Source of the DNA: Devosia sp. Root685
Lineage (GTDB): Bacteria > Pseudomonadota > Alphaproteobacteria > Rhizobiales > Devosiaceae
Length of the DNA: 64,000 nucleotides
Assembly: GCF_001427875.1 (NCBI RefSeq)
Contig: NZ_LMHK01000001.1
Location: 64,871 to 128,870 of the forward strand
Reading direction: 5' to 3'
Both the position numbers and the translations under genes were made by a program. The notes under the pieces were generated by a model. The model was not told the origin of the DNA. It saw nothing but the letters and a program-made list of their open reading frames with translations, and made no database searches. Of this stretch, positions 9,216 through 17,741 are shown piece after piece; within the stretch, counting starts at the first letter, position 1; each line of letters starts with the position of its first letter.

Positions 9216-9668
9216 ATGAACTCGGAAACTCTGCAGCTTGGCAAAGATGTTGGCGTGCCGCAGCGTCCCGAGGATGCCGTGCTCGATCCGGTGCCCAATC
9301 CGCATACGGATGTGAACTATGTGGCGCGTTATGTCGCGCCCGAGTTTACCTCGCTCTGCCCGGTGACCGGTCAGCCGGACTTTGCCCATCTGGTGATCGA
9401 CTATGTGCCGGACCAGTTTCTGGTCGAGTCCAAGTCGCTGAAACTGTATCTGACCTCGTTCCGCAATCACGGTGCGTTCCACGAAGGCTGCACGATCGAT
9501 ATTGCCAAGCGCATTGTCGAGACGATCAAGCCGCGCTGGCTGAGGATCGGTGGCTACTGGTATCCGCGCGGTGGTATTCCGATCGACGTGTTCTGGCAGA
9601 CCGGCGTGTTGCCCGAGGGCACATGGGTGCCGGACCAGGGTGTGCCGCCCTATCGCGGTCGCGGTTAG
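9216..9668 (+). CDS. queF: NADPH-dependent 7-cyano-7-deazaguanine reductase QueF
   Basis: 150 residues, the short (type I, unimodular) form. It reduces the nitrile preQ0 to preQ1 with NADPH in the biosynthesis of the tRNA base queuosine. The catalytic cysteine is C48 in S-L-C-P-V-T-G, with D55 following. The family motif E-S-K-S-x-K-L-Y-L is at residues 71-79, and the F-x-x-H-E binding segment follows. A GTG at 9213 is an alternative start directly abutting the upstream stop. No other queuosine genes are in this window. Confidence 0.97.
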   Translation: MNSETLQLGKDVGVPQRPEDAVLDPVPNPHTDVNYVARYVAPEFTSLCPVTGQPDFAHLVIDYVPDQFLVESKSLKLYLTSFRNHGAFHEGCTIDIAKRIVETIKPRWLRIGGYWYPRGGIPIDVFWQTGVLPEGTWVPDQGVPPYRGRG

Positions 9669-9675
9669 CTAGAGA

Positions 9676-9705
9676 AAAGGCCCATCCGAGGATGGGCCTT
9701 TTTGT
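9676..9705 (+). terminator. Rho-independent terminator after queF
   Basis: GGCCCATCC (9679-9687) pairs perfectly with GGATGGGCC (9690-9698) across a two-base gap, flanked by A and T runs. It serves queF and, because of the flanking A-run, could also act on the convergent gene ending at 9710. Confidence 0.85.
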
Positions 9706-9709
9706 TGGG

Positions 9710-10750
9710 TCAGGAGCCGAGAGCCTTGTCGATGGCGGGCTTTACCACGGTGCCATAGAGCTCGATGGCTTTCATGACCTTGGCGTGGGGCAGGGTGCCG
9801 ACGCTGAGCTGCAGGCCGAAGCGGTCGTGCTTGAACCATTCGTGTTGCAGGAGAATCTTGTCGATCACCTCCTGCGGCGATCCGATGTAATAGGCGCCTT
9901 CCGGAGTGGTGCTGGCATCGAACTGGGCGCGCGTGCCCGGCGGCCAGCCGCGTTCCGCGCCGATGCGGCTCATGGTGGCGTTATGGGCCGGAAAGGCGAC
10001 GTCGCGGGCGTCCTGGCTGTCCTCGGCAATGAAGCCGTGGCCGGAAATGCCGACTTTCATCAGGGAAGCGTCGTGGCCGACCTTGGCGCCAGTCTGGCGA
10101 TAGAGATCGACCAGTGGCATGAACTGACGCGGACGGCCGCCGATGATGGCGATCATCAGGGGCAGACCATAATAGGCGGCGCGGGCGACGGAATTGGGCG
10201 TGCCGCCGACGGCGATCCAGAGGGGCAGGGGCTTCTGAATGGGTTCGGGATAGACCGCGATGCCGGGGATGGCATTTGTGTGCTTGCTGCCCGCCCAGGT
10301 GACCTTGCCGCCCTTGCGCAGCTCGAGCAGCATTTCGAGCTTTTCTTCGAAGAGATCGTCGTAGTCGTCGAGGTCGAGCCCGAAGAGCGGGAAACTCTCG
10401 ATAAAGGAGCCGCGACCGGCCATGATTTCGGCGCGGCCATTGCTGATGAGGTCGAGGGTCGAAAACTGCTGGTAGACCCGGACCGGGTCTTCCGAGGAGA
10501 GGACGGTCACGGCGGTCGAGAGGCGGATCGACTTGGTCCGCGCGGCGGCAGCGGCGAGGATGGTCACCGGGGATGAGGCGACATAGTCGGGGCGGTGATG
10601 TTCGCCGAGACCATAGAAAGCGAGGCCGAGCTGATCGGCCAGTTCGATCTCTTCTATCAGATCGCGCAGGCGCTCGGCCGGCGATTGCAGATGACCGCCG
10701 TTGAGCGGGTCGGGGGTATTTTCAGCGAAGGAATAAAGTCCGAGTTCCAT
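9710..10750 (-). CDS. LLM-class flavin-dependent oxidoreductase (luciferase-like monooxygenase)
   Basis: 346 residues from the ATG at 10750, which has a GGAGAA ribosome binding site. The N-terminal [10 protein letters not shown] and the [10 protein letters not shown] segment belong to the bacterial luciferase-like superfamily, which folds as a TIM barrel and uses reduced FMN or F420 to oxygenate substrates. The combination resembles the subgroup that contains an Agrobacterium structural-genomics protein. The substrate is unknown, and no flavin reductase lies beside it. Confidence 0.85.
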   Translation of the reverse strand: MELGLYSFAENTPDPLNGGHLQSPAERLRDLIEEIELADQLGLAFYGLGEHHRPDYVASSPVTILAAAAARTKSIRLSTAVTVLSSEDPVRVYQQFSTLDLISNGRAEIMAGRGSFIESFPLFGLDLDDYDDLFEEKLEMLLELRKGGKVTWAGSKHTNAIPGIAVYPEPIQKPLPLWIAVGGTPNSVARAAYYGLPLMIAIIGGRPRQFMPLVDLYRQTGAKVGHDASLMKVGISGHGFIAEDSQDARDVAFPAHNATMSRIGAERGWPPGTRAQFDASTTPEGAYYIGSPQEVIDKILLQHEWFKHDRFGLQLSVGTLPHAKVMKAIELYGTVVKPAIDKALGS

Positions 10751-10849
10751 GGCGTTCTCCTTGCGCGAAGAGATGGCGGCCGAAGCCTTGGCTCGCAAGA
10801 ACGCACATGGGTGTTACCGCGCGTCTTGCGCGCGGCAACATATCAGCAA

Positions 10850-11542
10850 TCAGACATTGCTGCCCGAAGGCGTGTAGGCCCAGGGCTGCGGCGGCGTTGG
10901 GGCGGGTTGGGGAGCCTTTTCACCGGCGGCTTTGTGGATTTCGGTGACGAGGGCCGGATCGAGGCGCAATTTGGCGGCGAGCGCTTCGAGATAGGCCTGC
11001 TCGGCCGGAGTGTCGGCAGTGATGGCGACGAGGGAAGCGGCGTAGATTTCGGCCGCATGCTCGGGCGTATCGGCGCGGGAAACCACCGCGTTGATGTCGA
11101 GGGGCGTCGAAAGCTCGTCAAACACCCAGGCTTTTTCCTCGGCGGAAAGCGGCATGGTTTTGAGGCGCTCGAAGATGGCGTCCTTTTCCTCGGCGTCGAT
11201 GCGACCATCGGCCTTGGCGGCCGAGATCATGGCGCGGACGAGGGATTTGCCGAGGTCCTCGGCGGCTGCGGTATTATCTGGAGCGGGGATGAAAGCGTCT
11301 TCGCGCGGGGCGGGGGCCTGCGCAGCACCGGCCTGCTTTTCCTGGTAGGTTTGCCAGGCCTTGTAGGCGAGACCGCCCACAGCGGCGATGGCGCCGAGCT
11401 TGGCCGCATTGCCCAATAGCTTGGTCGGCTTGCCGCCGGAAAGCAGCAGGCCGGCCGCGAGGCCAGCAGCACCGGTCATTGCCGTCCGCTGCGTATTCGG
11501 ATCGGTCTGAATGGCCTTGATGATCTGGTCAATATTGAACAT
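10850..11542 (-). CDS. DUF533 family protein (tellurite-resistance TerB-like fold)
   Basis: 230 residues from the ATG at 11542. The N-terminal part (about residues 25-65) is Gly/Ala-rich and hydrophobic with G-A-A-G-L-A-A-G-L-L-L-S-G. The C-terminal part carries the TerB-like segment M-I-S-A-A-K-A-D-G-R-I-D-A-E-E, an acidic, possibly metal-binding, loop. This layout matches DUF533 (E. coli YebE), a membrane-associated protein with unclear function. The last 20 residues are Pro-rich. Confidence 0.8.
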   Translation of the reverse strand: MFNIDQIIKAIQTDPNTQRTAMTGAAGLAAGLLLSGGKPTKLLGNAAKLGAIAAVGGLAYKAWQTYQEKQAGAAQAPAPREDAFIPAPDNTAAAEDLGKSLVRAMISAAKADGRIDAEEKDAIFERLKTMPLSAEEKAWVFDELSTPLDINAVVSRADTPEHAAEIYAASLVAITADTPAEQAYLEALAAKLRLDPALVTEIHKAAGEKAPQPAPTPPQPWAYTPSGSNV

Positions 11543-11624
11543 GGGCGCTCCCTTTGTTGGTTCCGGCACAGATGGGGATTGAAAGCGGCTGGCGCAAGCG
11601 CTGTGCCGGATAGAACCGAGCATG

Positions 11625-11651
11625 AAAAAGCCCCGGTTGTGAAACCGGGGC
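11625..11651 (-). terminator. Rho-independent terminator after the Pro/Ala-rich membrane protein
   Basis: Read on the minus strand, GCCCCGGTT and AACCGGGGC form a nine-base-pair stem with a short loop and a run of five U. It lies between the gene ending at 11698 and the start of the DUF533 gene. Confidence 0.8.
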
Positions 11652-11697
11652 CCGGGAAGCCTCGACGGGAGGGAGCGAGGCTCTGGGGATTGGAGTG

Positions 11698-12075
11698 TTA
11701 GTTGCTCGGCGTAGCGGCCGGAGCCGGGGTAGCTTCCGGCGTTGCTGCCGGGGCCGGCGTCGCTTCAGGGGTTGCGGCCGGGGCTGCATCAACTGCCGGA
11801 GCCGGGGCTTCGGTCATGGGAGCGACTTCAGGAGTAGCGGCCGGAGCTTCGGTCATCGGGGCCGGAGCGGTCGCCGGGGATTCCACGGCCGGGGCGCCAT
11901 TGACGTCAACCGAGGTGGATGGACCCGAATTGGCCGAGAATACCAGATAGCCGATGGCCAGCAGAGCGAGGGCGACGATGATGCCCACGAACCAGCCGGT
12001 TCCGTTGCTTTCACGGGTATAGACCGTGCGGTTGCCGTCATTGGTATAGATAGTATCACGTTCTGGGGTAGCCAT
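11698..12075 (-). CDS. Single-pass membrane protein with Ala/Pro/Thr-rich tail
   Basis: 125 residues: a polar N-terminus of about 25 residues, one membrane helix (about 27-47), then a tail made of P-A-A-T-P-E-A-T-type repeats to the end. The short N-terminus and long low-complexity outer tail suggest an inner-membrane anchored protein reaching into the periplasm. No family is recognised, and the repeats make homology searches unreliable. The ATG has a GGAGCA ribosome binding site. Confidence 0.6.
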   Translation of the reverse strand: MATPERDTIYTNDGNRTVYTRESNGTGWFVGIIVALALLAIGYLVFSANSGPSTSVDVNGAPAVESPATAPAPMTEAPAATPEVAPMTEAPAPAVDAAPAATPEATPAPAATPEATPAPAATPSN

Positions 12076-12211
12076 TGGATGCTCCTTAGCAAGTGAATTC
12101 TGGATAAAGAACGCAGCCTCTCCGAAGTCGGTTCCCTATTTCGTGATCACAACGCCAAATCAATTGTGGCGTGAAAAAGATCCATTGGTATCAGAGAGAT
12201 ATAGTCTCTGC

Positions 12212-12727
12212 TCAGAGGTCCGGAGCTTTGCCTTTGTCACCTTTTTTCGAAATTTTATCGATCAGGGCAAGGAAAAGTGCCGAGAAAATGAAGGTCAGGT
12301 GCAGCATCGTGTACCAGAAAATGTGCTGGTTGGTGTACTGCGGGACGTTGAGGAATATCTGCAGCAGGTGGATCGAGGAGATGGCGACGATGGTCGATGC
12401 TACCTTGATCTTGAGCGAGCCGGCGTCGATCTGGCCAAGCCAATGGACGTCGCCCTCATTGTCGAAGCGCGAGACGAAATTTTCGTAGCCCGAGATGATG
12501 ACCATGACGACGAGGCTGGCGATCAGTGCGGCGTCGATGAGACCCAGGATTTTCAGGATAGTCTCGGTCTCGTCCATGCCGATCATATGGCTGGCGAAAT
12601 CCCAGAGCTTGTAGCCGAACGAGACGGCGTAAAGGGCGAGGGCCAAGCCGAGGCCGATGTAGAAGACCACGAGCAGCCAGCGCGAGGCGAGGATGATGCT
12701 TTCAACAAAGACTTCGAGACGTTTCAT
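12212..12727 (-). CDS. UPF0114 (YqhA) family membrane protein
   Basis: 171 residues with four hydrophobic helices. The conserved N-terminal E-x-x-I-L-A-S-R-W-L segment, the central L-x-L-I-D-A-A-L-I-A-S-L-V-V-M-V-I-I-S-G-Y-E-N-F-V block, and the W-L-G-Q-I-D-A-G-S-L-K-I-K-V-A motif identify the TIGR00645/UPF0114 family. It is an inner-membrane protein of uncertain function. It is monocistronic. Confidence 0.9.
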   Translation of the reverse strand: MKRLEVFVESIILASRWLLVVFYIGLGLALALYAVSFGYKLWDFASHMIGMDETETILKILGLIDAALIASLVVMVIISGYENFVSRFDNEGDVHWLGQIDAGSLKIKVASTIVAISSIHLLQIFLNVPQYTNQHIFWYTMLHLTFIFSALFLALIDKISKKGDKGKAPDL

Positions 12728-12807
12728 GGCGGGCTCCGGGAGGACCGTGCACGGATAGCAAGTCTATTGGAGCTGGCAAGAGGCGCGCTGACCAGAGGCG
12801 CAAAGAA

Positions 12808-12842
12808 AAGGGGGCGGACGTGTGTCCGGCCCCTTCTTTTTT
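12808..12842 (-). terminator. Terminator-like hairpin after the OmpA-family gene
   Basis: The arms GGGGGCGGAC and GTCCGGCCCC lie around a GTGT loop, with A and T runs on both sides. It could terminate the minus-strand gene ending at 12857; the plus-strand reading also ends in a T-run. Confidence 0.6.
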
Positions 12843-12856
12843 GTAGGTCGCTCGTT

Positions 12857-15076
12857 CTAGCCGTTGTTGGCCACGGTGATGAGCGGGGTGATGCGGCGGA
12901 TGGTGACGCGGCGGTTTTCGCGCTCGGCCGCTTCGGTCCGGATCTTCAGGTAGCGTTCGCCATAGCCCTGGGTCGCCAGGTTTTCCGGCGGCACGCCGTA
13001 GAAGTCCGTGAGGATACGGGCAACGGTAGCGGCACGCAGATCCGAGAGGCGCAGGTTGGAGACGTCCGAACCAACGGCGTCGGTATGGCCTTCGATGAGG
13101 AAGGTTTCCGCCGGGTTGGTCCTGAGCAGTTGCAGCATGGCATTGGCGACGCCCGAGAGGGCCGTCACCTGGTCACGATTGATGGTCGCGGCGCCCGTGT
13201 CAAAGGTGAGGTTGCCCACTTCGAGGCGGCGGACCGAGTCACGAACGCGAGCCGAGCGCTTGACCTCGTCGATGGAATAGACGCGAGCGACCTGTTCGAC
13301 CGGCGGCTGGGCGAAGAAGTACTGCACTTCATTTTCATCGGCATAGGAGGCGTCGAGAACGTAGTCGCGCACCGGGATGTTGAGACGGAGCGGCGGCAGG
13401 TCCTGACCCGGGTCACGCCAGACGAGCAACTGGTCGTCATAGCGATCGTCGAAATAGGCAAGGACGATTTCACGGCCATCGGGCGTGATGCGCGAACGGC
13501 GCAAGATGTCGCCATTGCGGTTGCGCACGGTGACCACCTGGCTGCCGTCGGGACGTTCGACAACTTCACGCACGCGCCCGCCCGGCAGGTTTTCGTAATA
13601 AACCTCGTCCTGCTGCGGGTTGTAGAAACGGTCGGTGTCCTGGCCGATGGAATTGACCACGAGCTGACTGCCCACCTGCAGGATCACCTGGGTGATGATG
13701 TCGCCAGTCGTCGCAGGACGGACCGCGACCTGCTCGACAACGGTGACGTTGTTTTGCTGGCCGATATTGTTCTGCGTGTTGTTGGTGACATTGTTCTGGG
13801 TGTTGTTCGTCACGTTATTGGTAACGTTGGTGATATTCGTGATGTTGTTGATGTAATTGTTCACCACGGTCTGGTTGACCGTCGTGTTTTCGGTTGCAGT
13901 CACGGCGGTGCCAACCTCGGCCGCGACCGGAGCGATAGGCTCGGCAGCAAAGGCACGCATTTCCTCGGACTGGGCGGCGGCGTCGGATTCCGGCGGCGGC
14001 GCGAGCGGCGCTTCAGCGACGGGCGGGGCAACGGGCGCTTGGCCATCGACGGCAGGCGCTTCGAGCTGAATGTCCTTGGCGCTGTCGAGCACCGGAGCAA
14101 TCTGCTCCTGGGTAATGCCGGCCGGGAGGTTTTCGACGATTTCTGCGGGCTGGCCGTCAACGGTGACGGGGGCTTCCACGGGCGGTGCGTTTGGATCAAC
14201 CACGGCAGGCTGTTCAGCCGGCGGCGTTTCGGCAGCGGGCTGCTCGACCGGGGCGGGGGCCTCTGCGGCCGGTGCTGGCTGGATGTCCGGAAGGGGCGAG
14301 AGCGTCAGGCCCAGTGGGGCAAGGCAGCTCTCGACGTCGGGCATGCCGGCATTGGCGCAAATGGCGTTGATTTCAGCCAGAGACGCGTCGATACGGGCTT
14401 GGGCAGAAGCGTCGCCCGCTGCCAGTTCGGCAACAGCGGCATTGTAAGCTTCCACCTGGGCAGTGAGGGCCGATGCGATATTGGTCGGGGCCGGCTGCTC
14501 CTCGGCTGCCGGGGCTGGCTCGGGGGCCGGTTGCGGCGCTGCTTCAGGGGCAGGGGCGGGTTCCGGCGCGGGCGCAGGCTCTGGGGCGGGCGCAGGTTGC
14601 TGCTCGGCCGCGGGCGCAGGTTCGGGCTGCGGTTCAGCCTGAACCTGGACGGCGGGCTCTGGCTGCGGTTCCGGCTGGGGCGCGGCTTCGACCGGCGCAG
14701 GCTCTTCCACCGGGGCAGGTTCGGGCGCGACTTCCACGGGAGCGGGTTCAGCTGCCGGGGCCGCTTCCACCGGGGCAGGGGCTGGCTCGGGTGTGGGTTC
14801 CGGCTGGGGTGCCGGTGCGGGTTCGGGGGCGGGCTCGGGCTGAGGCGCGGGCTCGGGCGTCGGTTCTGGAGCGGCTTCGGCAGGCGCCGGCGCTGCTTCT
14901 TCGGCGGGCGCATTGCCAGCGGGTTGAGCGGCAATACACTCTTCAAGCGTCTCGAAGCCCAGGTCGATACAGGCCTGTGGCAGCGCCGGGGCAGCGTCCT
15001 GAGCAAAGACGCTCGCAGGCGCCATGCTGAGAAGGGTGAGGCTTGTGCCGGCAAAGAGCCAGTTTCTAAGGCGCAT
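12857..15076 (-). CDS. Large OmpA-family outer membrane/peptidoglycan-associated protein
   Basis: 739 residues from the ATG at 15076. A signal peptide ends near A-S-V-F-A-Q. Residues about 50-170 are a P-E-P-A-P-type repeat tract that could span the periplasm. A region with paired cysteines and more Ala/Pro-rich sequence follows. Near residues 400-450 lies an Asn/Thr-rich tract of N-N-x-T-N repeats. The C-terminal OmpA domain contains T-F-D-T-G, the peptidoglycan-binding E-G-H-T-D-A-V-G-S and S-D-L-R-A motifs. This architecture is known in rhizobial OmpA proteins whose role is unclear. It probably tethers the envelope to peptidoglycan. Confidence 0.85.
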   Translation of the reverse strand: MRLRNWLFAGTSLTLLSMAPASVFAQDAAPALPQACIDLGFETLEECIAAQPAGNAPAEEAAPAPAEAAPEPTPEPAPQPEPAPEPAPAPQPEPTPEPAPAPVEAAPAAEPAPVEVAPEPAPVEEPAPVEAAPQPEPQPEPAVQVQAEPQPEPAPAAEQQPAPAPEPAPAPEPAPAPEAAPQPAPEPAPAAEEQPAPTNIASALTAQVEAYNAAVAELAAGDASAQARIDASLAEINAICANAGMPDVESCLAPLGLTLSPLPDIQPAPAAEAPAPVEQPAAETPPAEQPAVVDPNAPPVEAPVTVDGQPAEIVENLPAGITQEQIAPVLDSAKDIQLEAPAVDGQAPVAPPVAEAPLAPPPESDAAAQSEEMRAFAAEPIAPVAAEVGTAVTATENTTVNQTVVNNYINNITNITNVTNNVTNNTQNNVTNNTQNNIGQQNNVTVVEQVAVRPATTGDIITQVILQVGSQLVVNSIGQDTDRFYNPQQDEVYYENLPGGRVREVVERPDGSQVVTVRNRNGDILRRSRITPDGREIVLAYFDDRYDDQLLVWRDPGQDLPPLRLNIPVRDYVLDASYADENEVQYFFAQPPVEQVARVYSIDEVKRSARVRDSVRRLEVGNLTFDTGAATINRDQVTALSGVANAMLQLLRTNPAETFLIEGHTDAVGSDVSNLRLSDLRAATVARILTDFYGVPPENLATQGYGERYLKIRTEAAERENRRVTIRRITPLITVANNG

Positions 15077-15331
15077 TGTTTTTTCCTTTATGTCGGATGA
15101 CATTTGAGACAAGCATCGCGGCGCCATCCTGAACACAGTCTGAATGGTCTGGTCTAGCCTTCGACGTGATGCTGTTCCCCCGCAAAGCCCGCAACGCCTG
15201 GGTTTGACGTTGGTTCCCCTGGGCCGATGGCTGGAGGGTGATAGGGGGAAGATGGCGCCAGTGGGGCAGACTGGACGGTTTGGGCCGGCGCTGCGCTGGT
15301 TCCACCGGCAAGGGCATGCTAGGCCCAAGCC
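15077..15331. other. Divergent intergenic region, no feature recognised
   Basis: 255 bases between the divergent OmpA-family and YjbQ genes. It must hold both promoters, but I see no convincing hexamer pair, repeat or structured RNA. Confidence 0.4.
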
Positions 15332-15751
15332 ATGCAGCAAGCCGTCCACAGCATCAGCATTTCCACACGGGGGCAGGGACTTTACGAGTTCACCGAGGGG
15401 CTGGACCGCTTTGTGGCGGACGCCGGGATCGCGACCGGGCTTGTAACCGTCTTTGTGCGCCACACCTCCTGCTCGCTGCTGATCCAGGAAAATGCCGATC
15501 CGGACGTGCAGACCGACCTTCTGGGCTTTTTCCGGCGTCTCGTGCCCGAAGGCATGGACTGGCTGGTGCACACGACCGAAGGGCCGGATGACATGCCGGC
15601 ACATATTAAATCGGCCCTGACCCAGACCTCTATTTCCGTACCCGTCGTCGATGGGCAGACGGTGTTTGGAAGCTGGCAGGGCATCTATCTTTTCGAGCAC
15701 CGCCGCCACCCGCATCAGCGGAGCGTGGTGCTGCATATCATCGGGGAATGA
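15332..15751 (+). CDS. YjbQ family protein (secondary thiamine-phosphate synthase family, UPF0047)
   Basis: 139 residues. The F-V-R-H-T-S-C-S-L-L-I-Q-E-N-A-D-P-D segment and the terminal W-Q-G-I-Y-L-F-E-H-R motif are diagnostic of the UPF0047/YjbQ family; the conserved His, Asn, Asp and Glu residues are likely metal ligands. Some members can replace thiamine phosphate synthase weakly, and the true activity is unsettled. Its stop overlaps the TauE-family start by four bases (ATGA), so the two are translationally coupled. Confidence 0.9.
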   Translation: MQQAVHSISISTRGQGLYEFTEGLDRFVADAGIATGLVTVFVRHTSCSLLIQENADPDVQTDLLGFFRRLVPEGMDWLVHTTEGPDDMPAHIKSALTQTSISVPVVDGQTVFGSWQGIYLFEHRRHPHQRSVVLHIIGE

Positions 15752-16584
15752 ACATGGATTGGGCCACTCTTATCGGCTACTGGCCGTTTGTGCTCGGAAT
15801 GCTGGCGACCGGTGTCGTATCTGGCGTGGCAGCGGGATTGCTGGGCATTGGCGGCGGCGCGGTGATTGTGCCGGCGCTGAGTTCGGCGCTGTTGTGGATG
15901 GGGTTCGATTCCGACGTAGTGCAGCATGTAGCGGTGGGCACGTCGCTGGCGATCATCATTCCCACGGGGATCATGAGTGCGCGGGCACATCAGAAGCGTG
16001 GGGCGCTCGATATGGACGTGTTCAAGCTCTGGGCGCCGTTTGTCCTGGCAGGGACTTTCATCGGCGGGCTTATGGCCGGCTGGTATTCGGGCGACGTGCT
16101 GCGCGTGGTCTTTGCGGTCATGGCCTTCGTCATTGCGGCCAATATCGTCTTCTCATTCCAGACCAGGCTGATGGGGCACCTGCATAGCTCCAAGCCGACG
16201 CATCGAGGCGCCGCTTTTGTGGTCGGCTATATCTCGTCGCTGATGGGCGTTGGCGGCGGATCGCTGACAGTGCCGACGCTGGTGGCCTTTGGGCAGACCA
16301 TGCACAAGGCCGTGGGCACCTCCGCGGCGATCGGGGTGGCAATCGCGCTTTCCGGGACGCTGGGTTTTCTTATCTCGGGCTGGGGCGTCGATGACCTGCC
16401 GCCACTGAGCCTTGGTTATATCAACATCGTAGCGCTGGTGCTGGTTGGGGCGATGGCCGCAGTTTGCGCGCCGCTCGGCGCAGCGCTGGCGCATCGTATG
16501 GATCAGAAGACGCTGAAATACGTCTTTGCCATCTTCCTCGTGGCCGTTGGCCTCAACATGCTTTGGAAGGTGCTTTTCGGGTAA
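15748..16584 (+). CDS. TauE/SafE family membrane exporter
   Basis: 278 residues with eight hydrophobic segments in two similar halves. Each half begins with a glycine-rich motif: G-L-L-G-I-G-G-G in the first and L-M-G-V-G-G-G-S in the second, the signature of TauE/SafE permeases. Family members move sulfite, sulfoacetate or similar organic anions, probably outward. Translationally coupled to yjbQ. An internal ATG at 15754 is an alternative start. Confidence 0.88.
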   Translation: MNMDWATLIGYWPFVLGMLATGVVSGVAAGLLGIGGGAVIVPALSSALLWMGFDSDVVQHVAVGTSLAIIIPTGIMSARAHQKRGALDMDVFKLWAPFVLAGTFIGGLMAGWYSGDVLRVVFAVMAFVIAANIVFSFQTRLMGHLHSSKPTHRGAAFVVGYISSLMGVGGGSLTVPTLVAFGQTMHKAVGTSAAIGVAIALSGTLGFLISGWGVDDLPPLSLGYINIVALVLVGAMAAVCAPLGAALAHRMDQKTLKYVFAIFLVAVGLNMLWKVLFG

Positions 16585-16589
16585 ATGGG

Positions 16590-16755
16590 CTGGTGGGGGC
16601 GGGTGACTACGGTGGTCCGCCCCCACCGTCCAGGCTCCCGTCAACAGGGGGAACCCGGAAATACGGATGCCACCAGCCTTGGAAGAGCCTGAACCGATGT
16701 TATCGGTTCAGGCGGCAGGTGTGCCATGAAGGTGGCCGGTTCAAGGCCACCGATG
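16590..16755 (+). ncRNA. Candidate structured RNA, possibly 6S-like
   Basis: This gene-free stretch has much more base pairing than its surroundings. CCGCC (16617) pairs with GGCGG (16711) and, inside it, CAGGCTC (16631) pairs with GAGCCTG (16685), leaving an open central bubble. The 3' side of the bubble can fold alternatively into a 12-base-pair hairpin (16687-16698 with 16702-16713). Two more hairpins lie at 16592-16627 (11 pairs) and 16731-16751 (7 pairs). A long rod with a central bubble and a 3' bubble hairpin, about 160 bases long, is the plan of bacterial 6S RNA. The strand and identity are not certain; it could instead be a structured 3' untranslated region of the minus-strand gene. 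Confidence 0.35.
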
Positions 16756-16759
16756 CAAA

Positions 16760-17473
16760 TTAGTTTGCCTTGGTGTCCAGTTCCCACTGAACATTGACGC
16801 CGATCTCGAAGGTCATCTCGCCTGCTTCGACCGGAACGGCGGAGGCAGCCATATCTGCGCGGGCATACATCGGCATGGGGATCGGGCTGTTGATGTTCTG
16901 GCTTTCCGAGATAGCTTCGAGATCGCCCAGCGTCGCGTTGGCGGCGGTGGCATAGAGTTCGGCCTTGCTGCGGGCATCGGCGAAGGCGGCCTTGCGCGCT
17001 TCGTTATAAAGCTCGGTCGGGTCGGCCACGGAGAAGCTGACGCCGTTGATGGTGTTGGCTCCGACATTGACCGACTTGTCGAGGATGGTGCCGAGTTCTT
17101 CGAGATCACGCACGGCGACGGTCACGGTGTTGGACACCTGGTAGCCATTGATCTTGGGCGGCAGGGAATAGCCGTTTTCGTCGCGGGCGTCGGAATAGAC
17201 GTAGTTCGGATTGACCGAGAAGCCGGAGGTCTGGATGTCGCGCGCTTCGATGCCGGTTTCCTTGAGCGCGGCAATGAGATCGGCCATGGCGGCGGTGTTG
17301 GCGTCGAGCGCTTCGCGGGCGGTGGCGCCCTGAGTGGTGACGCCGGAATTGATCAGCGCCATGTCGGGAGCGGCCCGGACTTCGCCGCGGCCTTCGATAG
17401 TGATCGCGCCGGCAAAAGCGGGAACGGCGGCAGCAAGAAGGGCGAGGGGGGCGAGGGCAATCGCGAGACGCAT
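16760..17473 (-). CDS. SIMPL domain (DUF541) periplasmic protein
   Basis: 237 residues from the ATG at 17473, chosen because it begins a clean signal peptide (cleavage near V-P-A-F-A-G) and has a GGAG ribosome binding site. The mature part starts with I-T-I-E-G-R-G-E-V, followed by P-D-M-A-x-I-x-x-G-V, the usual entry of SIMPL/DUF541 proteins (E. coli YggE, BP26 of Brucella). These periplasmic proteins form oligomers and are linked to oxidative stress or immunogenicity. Exact function is unknown. Confidence 0.88.
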   Translation of the reverse strand: MRLAIALAPLALLAAAVPAFAGAITIEGRGEVRAAPDMALINSGVTTQGATAREALDANTAAMADLIAALKETGIEARDIQTSGFSVNPNYVYSDARDENGYSLPPKINGYQVSNTVTVAVRDLEELGTILDKSVNVGANTINGVSFSVADPTELYNEARKAAFADARSKAELYATAANATLGDLEAISESQNINSPIPMPMYARADMAASAVPVEAGEMTFEIGVNVQWELDTKAN

Positions 17474-17741
17474 GGCAAACTCCGTTTGTGTTTGGTGGGG
17501 CAATTCATACCCCAGCCAATGCGTCAGTATTGCGGCGCAGATGAACGCCAGTTGAACGAGCTGTTTATGTTTCTGGCAAGGCTCGGAAATCGACTGGATT
17601 ACCGGGGTTTCGGGCGGAGAAAAAGATTGGTCGCCAAGGGCTCTTGGCATTGGCAATAAGTATGACTATTTGAATGACGGGCTTGCGCCGTGCGGTTGCG
17701 CTGGGGTAGTCACAGCTAACATTTTAGTTGGGGGAGCCAGC

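Noticed and set aside
10817..10835. CCGCGCG/CGCGCGG hairpin near the LLM oxidoreductase
   Set aside because: It has no U-tract on either strand and lies upstream of one gene and just downstream of another; too weak to call a terminator.
13741..13870. Short repeated units suggesting a CRISPR array
   Set aside because: The repeats are codons for Asn and Thr in the OmpA-family protein. They are not separated by unique spacers of constant length.
12143..15100. A 985-codon open frame on the plus strand
   Set aside because: It is antisense to the OmpA-family gene. High GC and the repetitive Pro/Ala codons of the real gene remove stops from the opposite strand. The translation is Arg/Gly/Asp-rich without any recognisable domain.
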